The position numbers and the translations under genes were made by a program. 64,000 nt of DNA from Leptodontidium sp. MPI-SDFR-AT-0119 (lineage: Eukaryota; Ascomycota; Leotiomycetes; Helotiales; Leptodontidiaceae): positions 1,302,001 to 1,366,000 of the forward strand of contig JAHLEZ010000013.1 in NCBI GenBank assembly GCA_020726505.1, in the 5' to 3' direction. The notes beneath the pieces were generated by a model. It was not told where the DNA came from. It did no database searches and saw nothing but the letters and a program-made list of their open reading frames with translations. This document shows positions 37,533 to 48,985 of the stretch, in pieces (position 1 is the stretch's first letter; every line of letters begins with the position of its first letter).

Positions 37533-40056
37533 ATGGTACAGCCAGGGACAGACAGTCACTTCACCGAAATGCCCTTCGGCTCTCCCTCTTCCCCGTTCGA
37601 TGCTGGCAGCGGAGAACGGGTTTATCGCGCGCCCTCAACCTCAACGCGGGCGTGCGAGGAATGCAAGAGGTAGGAAACAGCGAACGAGCGGATGCGCCCG
37701 TCCATTGTTTGCGGCCTACTTATTGACTCCAACAGAAAGAAGACAAAATGTTTGATATCCGCTCCTCCTCCCGCAGAGCTTAGCTAAAATTCATCTTCCC
37801 TGAAAGGCGACATGCGACCGCCTACCTGCTCATTGTGTGCCAGAACCGGCTCACGATGCGTCTTTCCAACTCATCGAAAACGACCCGCGCGACAGATTGA
37901 TCGGCCGAGGTCGTCCGCTTCGCCCACGATGAAACTGGATGATGGAAAACTGCGTAAGATTTCCCAACCCTGGAAGTACTAGAATGAATAGAACCTCACA
38001 ATCTTATCAAGGTCGACTGGCGGATCTTCTAATGTCGAATGCCTTGGAACGTTTCTTCACGAACTCTCCCGAACCGGGGCTGGCTGGCTCATCTTCAGCT
38101 TTGTCGGGATCCGGGGCGGCCCAGGCCCCGACTACTCAATTGGAACAGCTGTCGACCTCACAATGGCAACAAATAATTCAAAGCTCGGGTCTAAGCGATC
38201 AACAACAGCTTTCAGAAGTTTCCTTTGGCACACCGATTGCAAGCTTCCTCGACACTTCATGGCCAATTATTGGGCATGAATCTGGAGGATTTGACAACGA
38301 TTTCACTAGACCGCAACAACCCGTTGGCGATCAATCATCGCCTCCTGCCGAGCACTACGCATCTCAGATTCGGCTTTCCCAGCTTCTCTCGGAGAACGAT
38401 CAGCCACAACGACAATTCGCCATCGAAAGTGGGTTTGACGAACCATGCGCTGAGGAATTGCAGACTACACTGAACCCTCACAACCTAGAACGCCAGTTTG
38501 AATTGCCTGACGGACTCATGAATTTTGGATGGCAATCTTCTGGCATCACCAGCGGTGGCCCCGTTGCAGATATCGACGGAGGCCCGGCCGCGAAAGCTTC
38601 TATGTTCACAATCGACACCCCTGCCGATCGGGCAGGCCAATTGTAAGCTTGCGTCGGCACTACCATGCTACTCACTAACTCTGGATTAGGCTGGATCTGT
38701 TCTTTAGCCATATTCAATGCTTCCTCCCCCTTCTCCACCGCCCAAGGTTCTGTGCCGAGTTTGACAAGATTCGACATTGCTTGGGAGGTCAGCAGCAACT
38801 AGATCTCGACACAGCCTTAATATTAAATGGGATATTCGCTCTTTCGGCACGCTTCGCCCCGCTGGCTGATTTCCCTGGCTCTGAACCGAAGAGTCGAGGC
38901 GCACCGTATGCCGAAAAGGCGCAGTGGCTCTTCGATCATTGGCGACAGCGTCAAGATGGAGCTGTTACCCTGAAAATCCTACAGGGTAGCATTCTTTTGG
39001 CATTCTACCAATTGTCCTCTGGCATTGATTTCAAAGGGTTGGTCTCGGCAGGGGTCTGTTGTCGAATGGCTTACACTTTGTCGCTGCATAGGATTGATGT
39101 GGATCTTGCGTCGACAAGATATGACGAAGAAATCCAAATGAATATCGACGAGTGGGCTGACAAGGAAGAAAAACGAAGAGCATGGTGGGCTTGCTGGGAA
39201 CTAGATACTTTTTCATCCACAATCGCTTGCCAGCCCTTTATCATCGACCTGTCTCGTATCGATGTCCATCTTCCGGTGTCTGATGAAGCTTGGTTCGGAA
39301 TGAAGCCTGTGGTATCCGCACCACTCGCATCTCGAAGGCCATTTGAAGTTTGGAGGAGCTTAAAAGAGAGCCCTAATCAGAATGATTACGCTTGGTACCT
39401 GATCAGTAACTGTCTTATGAGACAGGCTCAACAGATGTTCGAGAACCGGGAAGCCACTATAGATGTGCTTGAAAACTTTCAAGCAACTGTCAATTGCTGT
39501 GCTCTTAGTCTTCCCTCGAGATTCAGCATCTCATCCGCTAACATAACCTTCAATGATACGAACTTTTCTTCTGGCAACTATATTATAGGAACGCACTTAA
39601 TGTTACAAAAGTATATCAATGAACTCGAGTACGAGACACTTGCTGATTTTACTACTACACAGTGCCAGCATATTCGCGACCATCCTTTTGCATAGCGCAG
39701 AGCCACGAGACACGCCACCTTCCATGTCAAACGGCAGTACTTCAAGCAACTCTCGGAATTCTTCGTCCTCCTACGAAACCGTTGCGAACAGTTGTAGTCG
39801 ATATCGCGATGAGGTGCTCCGGGCCATGAAACTTTGGTCTCCAGATTTCATGGCCATGGCTTCCCCGTTCTTGGTCTGCGCCATCCCCGGCCCCTTTGCC
39901 ATCAACTTCAGGACAAGGTGTGCAGGCGATGAAACATCGTATGATATCAACAGGCAGATGCTCGTGCTGGTGATTAAGCGTCAAGCGGTGTATTGGGATC
40001 TTGCTTCGATGCTGTTAGGTGAGAGTCTTCACGACCCTGACGTTGTACAATGCTGA
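37533..40056 (+). CDS. Zn2Cys6 transcription factor with fungal-specific middle domain, probably truncated by a TGA
   Basis: The model has six exons: 37533-37669, 37736-37749, 37807-37953, 38012-38642, 38690-39610 and 39663-40056, giving 747 aa. The zinc cluster has Cys41, 44, 51, 58, 61 and 68 (spacing 2-6-6-2-6). Two introns cut it, leaving a 14-nt micro-exon. A basic linker and a Gln/Ser-rich stretch (about 120-290) follow. A fungal-type middle homology domain starts near residue 310 (LLDLFFSHIQCFLPLLHRP). After the TGA at 40054-40056 the same frame stays open for 35 codons to a TAA at 40162-40164, and that tail (KEDFYDALQNSN) looks conserved in character. The TGA is therefore probably a nonsense change or an error. 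A 72-nt intron (39988-40059) would also skip it but would remove sequence that looks coding. As the only regulator in the island it is the likely activator of the cluster. Confidence 0.85.
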
Positions 40057-40499
40057 AAGAAGGAAGATTTCTACGACGCTCTCCAGAACTCGAATCTAAT
40101 TGCCCCTCACCTGAACGGGTTCCAGGCTCTTCTGCCTGGTTCTCTATCAAGATTACTTCCCTAAGTCTCACGTTCTGAGAGGGGCTGACTAAAGTGATTT
40201 GATTAAAGAAGCAGAGGACTGGCGTTAGGATCTGTACAGGGGGCAGTACATACCGTGTGAAAACGGATGAGTTCCTTGTTCTGACTACAATTTTGGCGGG
40301 TTGCGCAATGTCATGTAGGATCCGTTTGACATTACCTGGGTCGGTGCGGCAGGCGTTACTCGACAGTCCAAATGGCTCATTTTACAGAAGCCTCGGGATG
40401 ATCATCGTGATCTTTGGTGTCATTATTAATAGTGGAATGACTCCTAACTACAAGGTTCTACGCTTCAACATTCAGAGGTTGTTGGGAATAATCATTAAT
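40057..40499. other. Region after the regulator gene
   Basis: 40057-40161 is the open tail that continues the regulator frame after its TGA. The remainder, up to the stop codon of the convergent fumarylacetoacetase gene at 40500, holds no supported feature. Confidence 0.5.
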
Positions 40500-42104
40500 T
40501 CAGTCCTCCAGCGCCGGCAGCAATTTCCCCCTACAGTTTCCAAATCCCAGAGCCGTCTGCCCGTTCCCGTCCTTGCACCAACCTTCCAAAACAATCTCAT
40601 CCTCATCCTCGAGATACTTCATCTGCGTCCCATCTTCCAAAGTGAAAAACCTCGTCCCGGCCTGCGTTACCTCATAGAGACAGCCGAGCTCCTTCTTGTT
40701 CCCCTGATCGTCAATTGCCTATTTTGTTCAAATCAGTAATCTCAGAAGAATTCGTCGTAGATCGTAGATTATTTAGCGAGGACTTACATCTCCAGATATC
40801 GTGCCTGTTCCAAGCAGATCGCCGGTCTCTAGCCCACACCCAGCGGACGCGTGGTGGGTTATTTGCTGGAATGGGGTCCAGTAGAGGTATTTCAAGTTAC
40901 TCGTCCCCAAGACATAGGACTTGCCTCTCCCTTTACGAGAAAACAAGGGTAAGTCAGTAAGTAAATCTTACAAGTGGTTTTGGTTCAATGGCATGGAATT
41001 AATAAATCTTACTTAGCAGCGTTACACGCAAGCTGATGTCTATGGCACCATCTTCTTTTCTCGGCCATGTCAGGTGGGCGAAAGGAGACGGATCCTGCTC
41101 GGTTTTCGGAGAGCAGCGGAAAGGGCTCAAAGCATCCATTGTGACAACCCAAGTCGAGATCGACGTTGCGAATCCTGCTCGATGGATTAGCCACTGCACT
41201 GGGAATATTTAGACGTTCTCAGTGGCGCGCAGTAATGTTTCACGAACCTTTTCCATGGAACGGGCCCAGGGGTTTCATCTCGAACATTTGCAGATCCCGA
41301 GCTGACCAGTCGTTCAGCAGCACGAAGCCGAAGATATGCTTGTCTGCCGTTGCGATGTCTAGCTTGCTCCCATATGCCACGGGCTGGGAGACGAAGTATC
41401 CCATCTCCAGCTCGTAATCCAGCTGCTGCGAATGGCCATACGTTGGGACGTCTCCGTCTTTGAAATAGACACCTCGTGGGCGACGAAGCGGCTGGGGCGA
41501 AGGAATCACGCTCGACACACGAGAGTTATAGACGGAAGGGGCGTAGAACCAATTCTTCGGGATTGCGGTTCCGGCTGCCATGTTAGAAGTGCTCTGGAAT
41601 CGATATGAGTATTACTGGTTCGCCAATATGCCAGAGGGGTGCTGGTACTTGCGTTTATGCAATGCTCCAGTGAGCAGTAGAAATCGGAAAATCCTCCGGT
41701 CTGCATGGGAAGATGCATCGTGATCAAGTCCAGTGAAACTAGACATTCTTCCTCAACTTTGGCATCATCGAGGTCTTGAATGATCTTTTTGCGCACGCCT
41801 TGCCGAACGGCGTGGGGCAACACAGCGAATTTGTTTAAAGTTGGCTAGTAGTTGACATGTTAAATCAATTTCTTCTAATATATCAATCAAGGAAGCTTAC
41901 CTGACTAAAAATGTTATCGAATGAGATGTCAAGACCCAATTCACTCAAATGACCCCTCTTGCAGTACACGGTAAGATCAATTGCATAGTTGCCAATCGCG
42001 GTAGCACATCGGAGCGACGGATTCGCTCTCGTCGAGATGACTCCGAAGGGTATATTCCCAATCGTGAATGGTGAACCCGAAGGGACGTCAATTTTCACTC
42101 CCAT
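40500..42104 (-). CDS. Fumarylacetoacetase (long FAH type)
   Basis: In transcript order the exons are 42104-41901, 41844-41653, 41593-41248, 41174-41013, 40930-40788 and 40718-40500. The protein is 421 aa, the usual length of full fumarylacetoacetases, which split fumarylacetoacetate into fumarate and acetoacetate at the end of tyrosine/homogentisate breakdown. The small N-terminal domain is clear (FTIGNIPFGVIS). His129 in the FYCSLEHCIN stretch matches the catalytic His, the YELEM metal ligands are near 193-195, and NDWSARD is near 226-232. The second intron starts with GC (gcaagt) and ends AG; only this restores the frame. An ATG at 42149 in the same frame would add 15 residues. It may be a paralogue acting on a cluster-specific substrate instead of the housekeeping copy. 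It is divergent from the FAD enzyme gene. Confidence 0.9.
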
Positions 42105-42705
42105 CTCTTTGTTTGCGCCTGCTTGGATTCGCTTGAGTTCATTAGCCAAATCTCAAATATAATTGTCTATAAGATGGTTTTAAGTAGTAGGGGGGTCTCC
42201 ATAATTCGATCATGGCGGTAAACGGGCTCTGGTCCTCTGCCCCTGGCAACTTGGAAACGGCTTCAACGGCATCTGTTGGTGAGTATGCCGCAAAGTGCCG
42301 GCCGGGCGGTGGCAAAAGTTGAATGAATTATTAAACCTAGCAGAATTTAACTTGGTGCAGGCATTACTGCTGACCTTAGCCCAGTCTGGAATATCCGGCC
42401 AAAAGTTAGTCCTGTCTACCACACGGTGAGTAGATTTCCGATAGGCTGTCCAGGCTTTCAGGAGCACTCAAACCCAGCCCCGTGATTGGTGAGTTGGGCA
42501 TAAGCGGGGACGGCCAAAGGTGGAAGCCATCACGGAGGATGTCAGTTTGGGTTTGAGCAAGCAGTGGTATTAATAATAAGATGTGAAAACAAAAAGACAT
42601 CAATGCGTCGACTATCAAAGCAATAATACTATTCACGAGTACAGCTTTTGTTTGTACTTCTATCTGGAGCCAGTGAGCTTCTAATCTACCGACAAGCGTG
42701 ACAAG
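42105..42705. promoter_or_regulatory. Shared divergent promoter of fumarylacetoacetase and FAD monooxygenase genes
   Basis: This is a 601-bp region between two start codons on opposite strands. It contains TCACGG at 42530-42535, the reverse of the CCGTGA hexamer seen upstream of three other genes or gene pairs here, and several CGG/CCG triplets near 42298-42306. No frame in it has a domain. Confidence 0.5.
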
Positions 42706-44779
42706 ATGGTACTAGACTCGCGTAACGGAGTCAAAATAACGCGGCTAATTGTACGACGCAGGTCTCTACACACGATGTGCCAGTTCTTGTTGTTGGGGCT
42801 GGGCCAGCCGGCCTGATTGCTGCTTTGCAGCTATCCAGAAAAAACGTCAGGTGCATACTAGTTGAGCGAAATCTGGACACAACCAAATGGCCGAAAATGG
42901 ACATCACGAACGTCCGGAGCATGGAGTTGTTGACCAGGCTAGGAATCGCAGACGGACTTAGAGAAATAGGTCCGCACTCGCACTGCTGGTGGATCCGATT
43001 GATTGCTGACTTGGGTGTCCAGGAGTCCCTCAAGACTACTCTTTCGACGTATTGTTCTCGACCGGACTGGGTCCTGGCGGTGAATGTGTTGCGAAATGGG
43101 TCAGCGGTTACTCCTGTCGTGAGACTGCAGAGCATGAGGCTGAGTGATTATAGAACCTACCGTCACCAAATGAATGGCGGGAGCGGATCAAGAGTGATAA
43201 CGATGGTTCAATGCCCGCGCAACCCTACCAACGTTGTTCTCAAGCTCTGTTCGAAGCTTGGCTGAAGCCGCGGATTCAAGCTGAGCCATTGATTGATTCT
43301 CATTTTGGGCTCAAATTCGAATCACTCGTGGAACACGAGGATGGGGTGGAATCTCGGCTTGTTGATGTCAAGACAGGTGAGCAACACATCATCCGCAGTC
43401 AGTATGTGATAGCCTGCGACGGCGCTGGTAGTCGTGTTCGAAAGAATATTGAGGTGAATATGATTGGGGGGCCTGTGTAAGTCGCGGTGCAAAGTAATCA
43501 CTTTTCACGTTTGTCTGCTGACTATTCCATCCTCAACAGACCTATGGCCATGATGTTAGTTCACTTTAAGTCTCGTGATCTTGCTGTATTGCACAAACAG
43601 GGTCAATTTTGGCACATATTCTTCTCCCACGGCGGCGTTGTCATCAGCCAAGACGAGGGTGATACGTGGACCTGCCATCTGCCGGTCGACCTCGCCACTG
43701 ACTGGGAAGCGATTGACGCCAAAGAGGCTATCTATCGCGTCCTAGGAGGATCCGCAGGGCCAGTACCTATCCAAGTCGACGAAATCCTGGTGAAAAGCGC
43801 GTGGCGGCCAAATATCTGCATTGCAGAGGCCTACATTTCCAAGAGCGGCAACGGCAGAGTTTTCTTGTCCGGCGACGCCGCACATCAAAACATCCCGACC
43901 GGCGGGTATGGCATGAACACGGCTGTAGGAGACAGCTTCGACGTTGGCTGGAAGATAGCAGCAGTGCTGGCGGGTTATGGCGGCAGATCTCTGCTCGATT
44001 CCTACGAGGCCGAGCGTAGGCCCGTTGGGATCCGCAACATCGAGAGGTCTGGTGTGCACCACAAAGTGCATGCAGACTATGTTAGCTGGGTGACAGAGGC
44101 TGGTGAGGGTGTTGTGACGGCTCGGAATGAAGGCGGACGAGCACTGCGACAGCGCATCGCTCAACACACGCTGGTTCACGATGGCGAAAACAAGGATCAC
44201 GGGATTGAGTTTGGCTATCGCAACGACTCCTCACCCGTTGTGGCTCACGAGACTCATCCAAATACACATCCTTCTGGTCCAATAACATGGAACCCTCGCA
44301 ACTATATCCCATCCACTCAGCCTGGCGTGCGTGCTCCTCATGTATATCTCGCTGATGGCAAGACGAGCATCTTCACCCTCTTCGGTCCGGACTACACGCT
44401 TGTCGACTTTTCAACGACCAGAGCATGGGCTGCAAAATTTGCTGATGTCGCCAAACTCCACGGCATTCCTCTCGCAACGGTGCATCTACCCAATGAACGC
44501 CACGCTGCGGCAGTTTGGGAGCGCGAGGCTGTGCTGGTACGTCCTGACGACTTTGTTGCCTGGCGCTCACCCATCGATGTCGATGCGAGCCTCGATGTCT
44601 CCGTGGTACTGGATATTGTCACTGGGAGAAAGTCCTCGCTAACCGTGGACTTGGGAGCAAGTGCCGACGACGAGAAGAAGAACCATCTTCTAGATCAAGT
44701 GGGAGAAAAGGGATTTACCGGCACGGTTGGGAACGTGAACCAGGACGAAGTGAAATTGTTGGCTACGTTTCAGAAGTGA
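42706..44779 (+). CDS. FAD-dependent aromatic hydroxylase, phenol 2-monooxygenase type
   Basis: The exons are 42706-42708, 42762-42969, 43023-43099, 43154-43476 and 43540-44779, giving 616 aa. The first exon is only the ATG, followed at once by a 53-nt intron. This yields MVSTHDVPVLVVGAG, the expected start of the family. The GxGxxG motif is at residues 13-18, the DG motif is in YVIACDGAGSR, and the GD motif SGDAAH is near 315-318 followed by PTGGYGMN. The C-terminal thioredoxin-like domain ends in VLVRPDDFVAWR. This is the domain order of class A flavin monooxygenases such as phenol hydroxylase, TfdB and MhpA, which add oxygen ortho to a phenolic OH using NAD(P)H and O2. The frame is intact. 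In this cluster it would make the diol that the extradiol dioxygenase cleaves (inference). Confidence 0.92.
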
Positions 44780-45731
44780 AGTGTACTTCTTCGTAGGCTT
44801 CGAGCAGTGTCAGCCTGAGTCGGTACTTCGCACTATAGATTAGGTGGCCGCTGCTGCATACGACCACCCCCATTGAGACTTTGAGGACAAAATATGATTT
44901 GATTCAGTGAGGCATTGTATTATCTCTATCGCCGCACTTGTTATTCCGAAGGTTCAGGTTCATCATGGAAAGCAATTGGTGTCACAGTGTTAAGATTCGT
45001 CACCGCCTTGGTTTATTCCTAGTGATCGTGTTTCAAGATTATCTTTGCCTTTAGATATTCTATCAGAAAGGCTTCCCGAACGTTGGATTCTCTTGGGATA
45101 TTAATTAGCTCTCGGGTGCCAAGAAAATATAATAAGCCCCTGTACTTTCAAAGGGGAAATAATGAGTCTTCAAATACTTTTGGTTAAGTGTTAATACCTT
45201 TTCTTGTGACCAGGTTAAAGAAAACCTTCGCACTACTTCGGCGAATGTTAGTAACTCAATTGTAAATTGTAGAAGCCTTGTCTAATGGGTATGGAGCCCA
45301 CGTGTCCCGTTTTCAAGCCTTTCCCTACCTACACTACCCTTTTTAATTGCTGATTAATTTTTGTTCCTTGTTCCAAGAAGCGAAGAGAAGGTTTTGAGCA
45401 GCCGAGGTAAGGAGCTTACGATCGGAGTTCGGGCTGCGTGCCCCTCGCCCGGGCGTGCCTTGCAGCAAAGCTTATAGTAATTGTGATGAGCGTCAACGTT
45501 TCCCCGGGAGATTCTTCCCCGGGATGCCGTGAGAAGTCCGTGTACCGGCGCCGTCGCTCCTCTCCGCGTACGAGCCGTAAACGGACAATACTGCAGTGCT
45601 TACTTAGCCTTGCCGTGAACTTTTCCTGGCAATACTTTCGTTATTCGTTCGTTGCAATCTGCAGGTATTGATTACTCCAGATTTCCACCTGCTTTCGTCT
45701 CTATCATCAACGGCGCACACGTGCTACAAAC
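44780..45731. promoter_or_regulatory. Intergenic region with the MDR gene promoter
   Basis: The left half is the 3-prime flank of the FAD enzyme. The right half has two direct copies of TTCCCCGGGA (45500-45524), each nearly palindromic, and two CCGTGA hexamers at 45527-45532 and 45613-45618, about 205 and 120 bp before the ATG. No additional gene is supported. Confidence 0.45.
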
Positions 45732-46874
45732 ATGTTGGAAGCAATCGTCCAGACTTCGTTGGAAGTTGAGATCATTCAGTCGCCGGTGCCTACTCCTAAG
45801 AAGGGTGAAGTGTTAATCCGTGTGATCTGCTCAGGATGCAATCCCAAGGACTGGAAGGCAGTGGTATACACGGACACTGCAATGAACTCCGGTGATGATA
45901 TAGCAGGCATTGTCGAAAGCGTTGGCCCAGACGTATCTGCATTCAAAAAAGGGGACCGGGTGGCAGCATTCCATCCGATGGGCACAAGCGGAGGGAGTTA
46001 CGCGGAATTTGCCATCGCACCTGCTGTAACCACTTTCCACTTACCTGCCAAGGTGTCTTTTGAAGAAGTACGTTTTTTCTTGGTTACCCTCCTGAATTTA
46101 TCAAGAATCACGGCCGCTGACATAATTTCATTGGGTAGGCTTCTACGGTGCCTCTTCCAGCTTTGACCGCGGTTGTTGGCCTCTATCACTCTCTGGGATT
46201 ACCCCCTCCTTGGGCGCCAACAACAACGGTGACTCCGTTGCTGATTTATGGCGCCTCCACTACTGTGGGAGCATATGCAATAAAACTCGCTTCCAGGTCG
46301 AATTTGCATCCAATTATCGCCGTAGCAGGCGCGGGACGTGGACTTGTCGAAGGGATCATTGACCCGTCAAAGGGCGATGTGATCGTGGATCACCGTGAAG
46401 GACACGACGCCATGGTGAAGAAGATTCGTCAGGCTCTGAGTGACCAAGGAAACCTCTCAATTGCCCATGCCCTTGACTGCGTCTCAGGACATGGTAGCCT
46501 CGAGGTCATATCCGAAGTCGTCACTTCCGAAAGGAGGAGCTGCAACATTTGTGCTACATGAGAAGGACTACAACAAACCATCCAAGACCTTGCGCACATC
46601 AATCACTTTCGCCGGGTACCTTCACACTGGCCCGTTCCCGGTAAAACCCGAGCAAGGCATCAATTACATTCCCGATGGTCGTGGCCAGGATTTCGCCTTC
46701 GTCTATTCTAATTATCTCTCCAAGGGTTTAGAAGATGGTTGGCTCAAAACTCACCCCTACAAGGTGGTCCCAGGTGGTTTGAATGGGCTGCCTGGTGTTA
46801 TGAAGAGCTTGAGAGATAACACCGTGAGCGCTTTCCGTTACGTGATACGGATAGAAGACACAAAGGTCAATTAG
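45732..46874 (+). pseudogene. Medium-chain dehydrogenase/enoyl reductase (ToxD-like) with a +1 frameshift
   Basis: The exons are 45732-46067 and 46139-46874, with a 71-nt phase-0 intron. Exon 1 gives 112 residues with the GroES-like fold (SGCNPKDWKAVV, DDIAGIVESVG, GDRVAAF). Exon 2 carries the nucleotide-binding GASTTVGAYAIKLA. At about 46525-46530 (gtcacttccgaaagg) one extra base shifts the frame. The upstream frame stops at 46561, while the other frame continues the conserved LPKGGAATFVL part to a TAG at 46872-46874. Without the extra base the protein would be about 356 aa, normal for this fungal zinc-independent quinone/enoyl reductase group. No splice solution repairs it. Either the gene is recently dead or the assembly has a one-base error. 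Its role would be NAD(P)H-dependent reduction of an unsaturated ketone or quinone. Confidence 0.82.
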
Positions 46875-47739
46875 TCCACAAATGTTTAGGCACAAGGGCA
46901 CAAGTTTCACAGCCACATGGAATTGGATTGGTTATTGGTCCTTGTACTTTAATAGTATACTCATCCAACCTGTTGGAAGTTTATACAACAACTGAGTTCA
47001 AAGTGAAAACAAGAGTAACAAAATCTTCAGCCACTTTAATGAATCTATTCGAGTCAAATTGAGAGCTTCCAGTGGAAGGACTAACCTCGACCTCTTCTTG
47101 CTACATAGTTTAACACTGCAGCCTACCAAGCTCCTATCTTCTCTTTTCTAACTATAGTATTCATCCTCAAACAAAACTTACTTCGCAGTCTTCGACATTC
47201 TTTTGTATGCTGTGGTCCAATCTTATGTTAATTATATGCAAGAACAAGTGTACAATAGTGATGAGAACTTGGACAAGTGAAGATTACGCCAAAACGAGAG
47301 ACTTAGGGGGGGCTAGGAGAAGGGGCAAATGAGAACTCCAGGAAGAATCCAAGCTTGTGTATAAATAAAGGCTGAGCTGGACCAAAACATGTACAAATGT
47401 TGTGACGTGGAGAATGTACGGATTGATAGCCGGCCTCCTTGCCTGGCGATGTAAAATAGCATCGGCTGGGAGATTAATCCTTTCAGGGACCAGATGCTCG
47501 CAACTGCCCCTTTTGGGCATCGCCGGCAGATTTGAAGGCACGGGTCTTACTAGAAAAAGCTGCCCTCTTAAAGAACATCGGTTAACGAGGTTTAAATAGA
47601 TTAGCTTCTTCTAGACCTTTTCAGGAAATTTTCAGTAGAATCACAAAAGTTGCGAAGAAGTTTTCATGCTACTAAAGTACAGTGTCAATTTGCCCTCACA
47701 TCATCCGCTTCCCGACTCTCTAGAGTGCTACGTACGCCA
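46875..47739. other. Intergenic region between convergent genes
   Basis: This is 865 bp between the MDR stop and the dioxygenase stop. Composition is ordinary, with short frames on both strands and no domain signals. No gene is called. Confidence 0.5.
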
Positions 47740-48025
47740 TCACGCAAATTGCGCTTCTACCGCTGCGACGGGGTCAGGCATCGTCACTGGCAATTTCTTC
47801 TGAGACTCAGGGTTAGAAAGTGCGTCTTCCAGTTTTCCCGTAATGTATGCAAGCGGAACATTCGGGCCCCAGACATATAACGTATCCTCAGCCTCTGCTT
47901 CGCGGGTGAAAGGATTATTTTGATTGACGAGATCGCCATCAGAATAATGCTCGATAATGTTGCCAGATGCATCGAACCTATGGGTGAATATTGCTTAGTT
48001 GAGCTGCCTTTTTTTTTTTTTTTTA

Positions 48026-48058
<33 letters not shown>

Positions 48059-48985
48059 AAAATTGCAGTTTGGTAACTCACCAATAATCGAAGATCTGGC
48101 TCCCCAGAACGTGTCGACCAATGCCCCAGCAATTGGTCCAGCCCCGACTTTGAAGCCAATCGTGACCTAGGGATTGCGTGTCGAAATCATTGACTTCAAA
48201 GCTCGAGTGGTGGACGAAAGCGGCCTTGCCCTCTTCTGCTTGCCAGCCGATGAAGAAACTCTACATTGAAGTTGTCAGACAGACTTGACGTTGTCGGGAC
48301 AGGGGACAAGATGGCTTACGTGATGGTCAGTGTGCGCATTGCCGTGGTCGATGTGAATGAAACACGTTTTATCATCGCCAGTCACAGGATCGTAAACGGC
48401 ATCCGAGGGCTTTAGCTTTATCAAAGACATGTAGAAGTCGAACGTGTCGCGGTATTTGCTCTTGGGCACGATAAATCCATAATGACCCAACTTGTGGACC
48501 AGACTTGGTCCTCTGTTGAATCGGCGGAAGTCTCCATGTCGCTGCTTTGTCAAAGCCTCATTCGAGGCATTCTCAGTCGTGTGGCGAGCAACACTTGCTT
48601 GGGGCTCCCTTTCCCTCAACTCCTGGCTGTAGATGAAGCTGACAACGAAGTTGTTGGGATCTTTGATGCTGACGATCTGGCCTCCCCCGGGGCCGTCGTT
48701 GGTTTGAATTGGTGACGCATTGGCCTGTGTGGCAGCAAGCTCTAAATCCTGGGCTGACTCCACGACCCAGGCCGCACCCATAAACTCGCGCGTGCCTGAT
48801 GGCGATTGCTCGGCGACGTAAATGTAGGGATCAACACCGTAGCCGCGGTAGTATGCACGACTCCCTTGCTGCGAGACCTTGATAAGACCAAAATCTTCCA
48901 GAAATCTACCTATGCTTGCCAAATCTGGGTGCTGATAGTGCACGAATCCAAGACGAAGGACGTTGATTTTCGATGTCTGCCCCAT
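47740..48985 (-). CDS. Extradiol ring-cleavage dioxygenase, VOC (type I) family
   Basis: Exons in transcript order are 48985-48320, 48260-48082 and 47977-47740, giving 360 aa. There are two VOC modules: an N-terminal one (about 8-120) that lost its metal site, and a C-terminal one (about 163-305). The Fe(II) ligands of the 2-His-1-Glu triad fit His168 (KLGHYGF), His240 (HHSSFEV) and Glu291 (IIEHYSDGD). WGIGRHVLGSQIF matches the conserved active-site strand of BphC-type catechol dioxygenases. The N-terminus was placed at MGQTSK because the extra upstream frame has no conserved character. Intron 2 (47978-48081) is long because it holds large homopolymer tracts. The enzyme would open a catechol next to the diol using O2. 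Its substrate is unknown. It is divergent from the short FAH gene 343 bp away. Confidence 0.88.
48009..48056. repeat. Homopolymer block: T16, AAA, C29
   Basis: Within the second dioxygenase intron there are 16 T, then AAA, then 29 C, followed by six A. Nothing else in the window looks like it. It could be a collapsed or over-extended tract in the assembly, or a real G-quadruplex-prone tract on the transcribed strand of the intron. Confidence 0.9.

Noticed and set aside
43742..44622. Several long minus-strand frames opposite the FAD enzyme gene
   Set aside because: They are antisense shadows of a GC-rich coding exon whose plus-strand frame has all family motifs.
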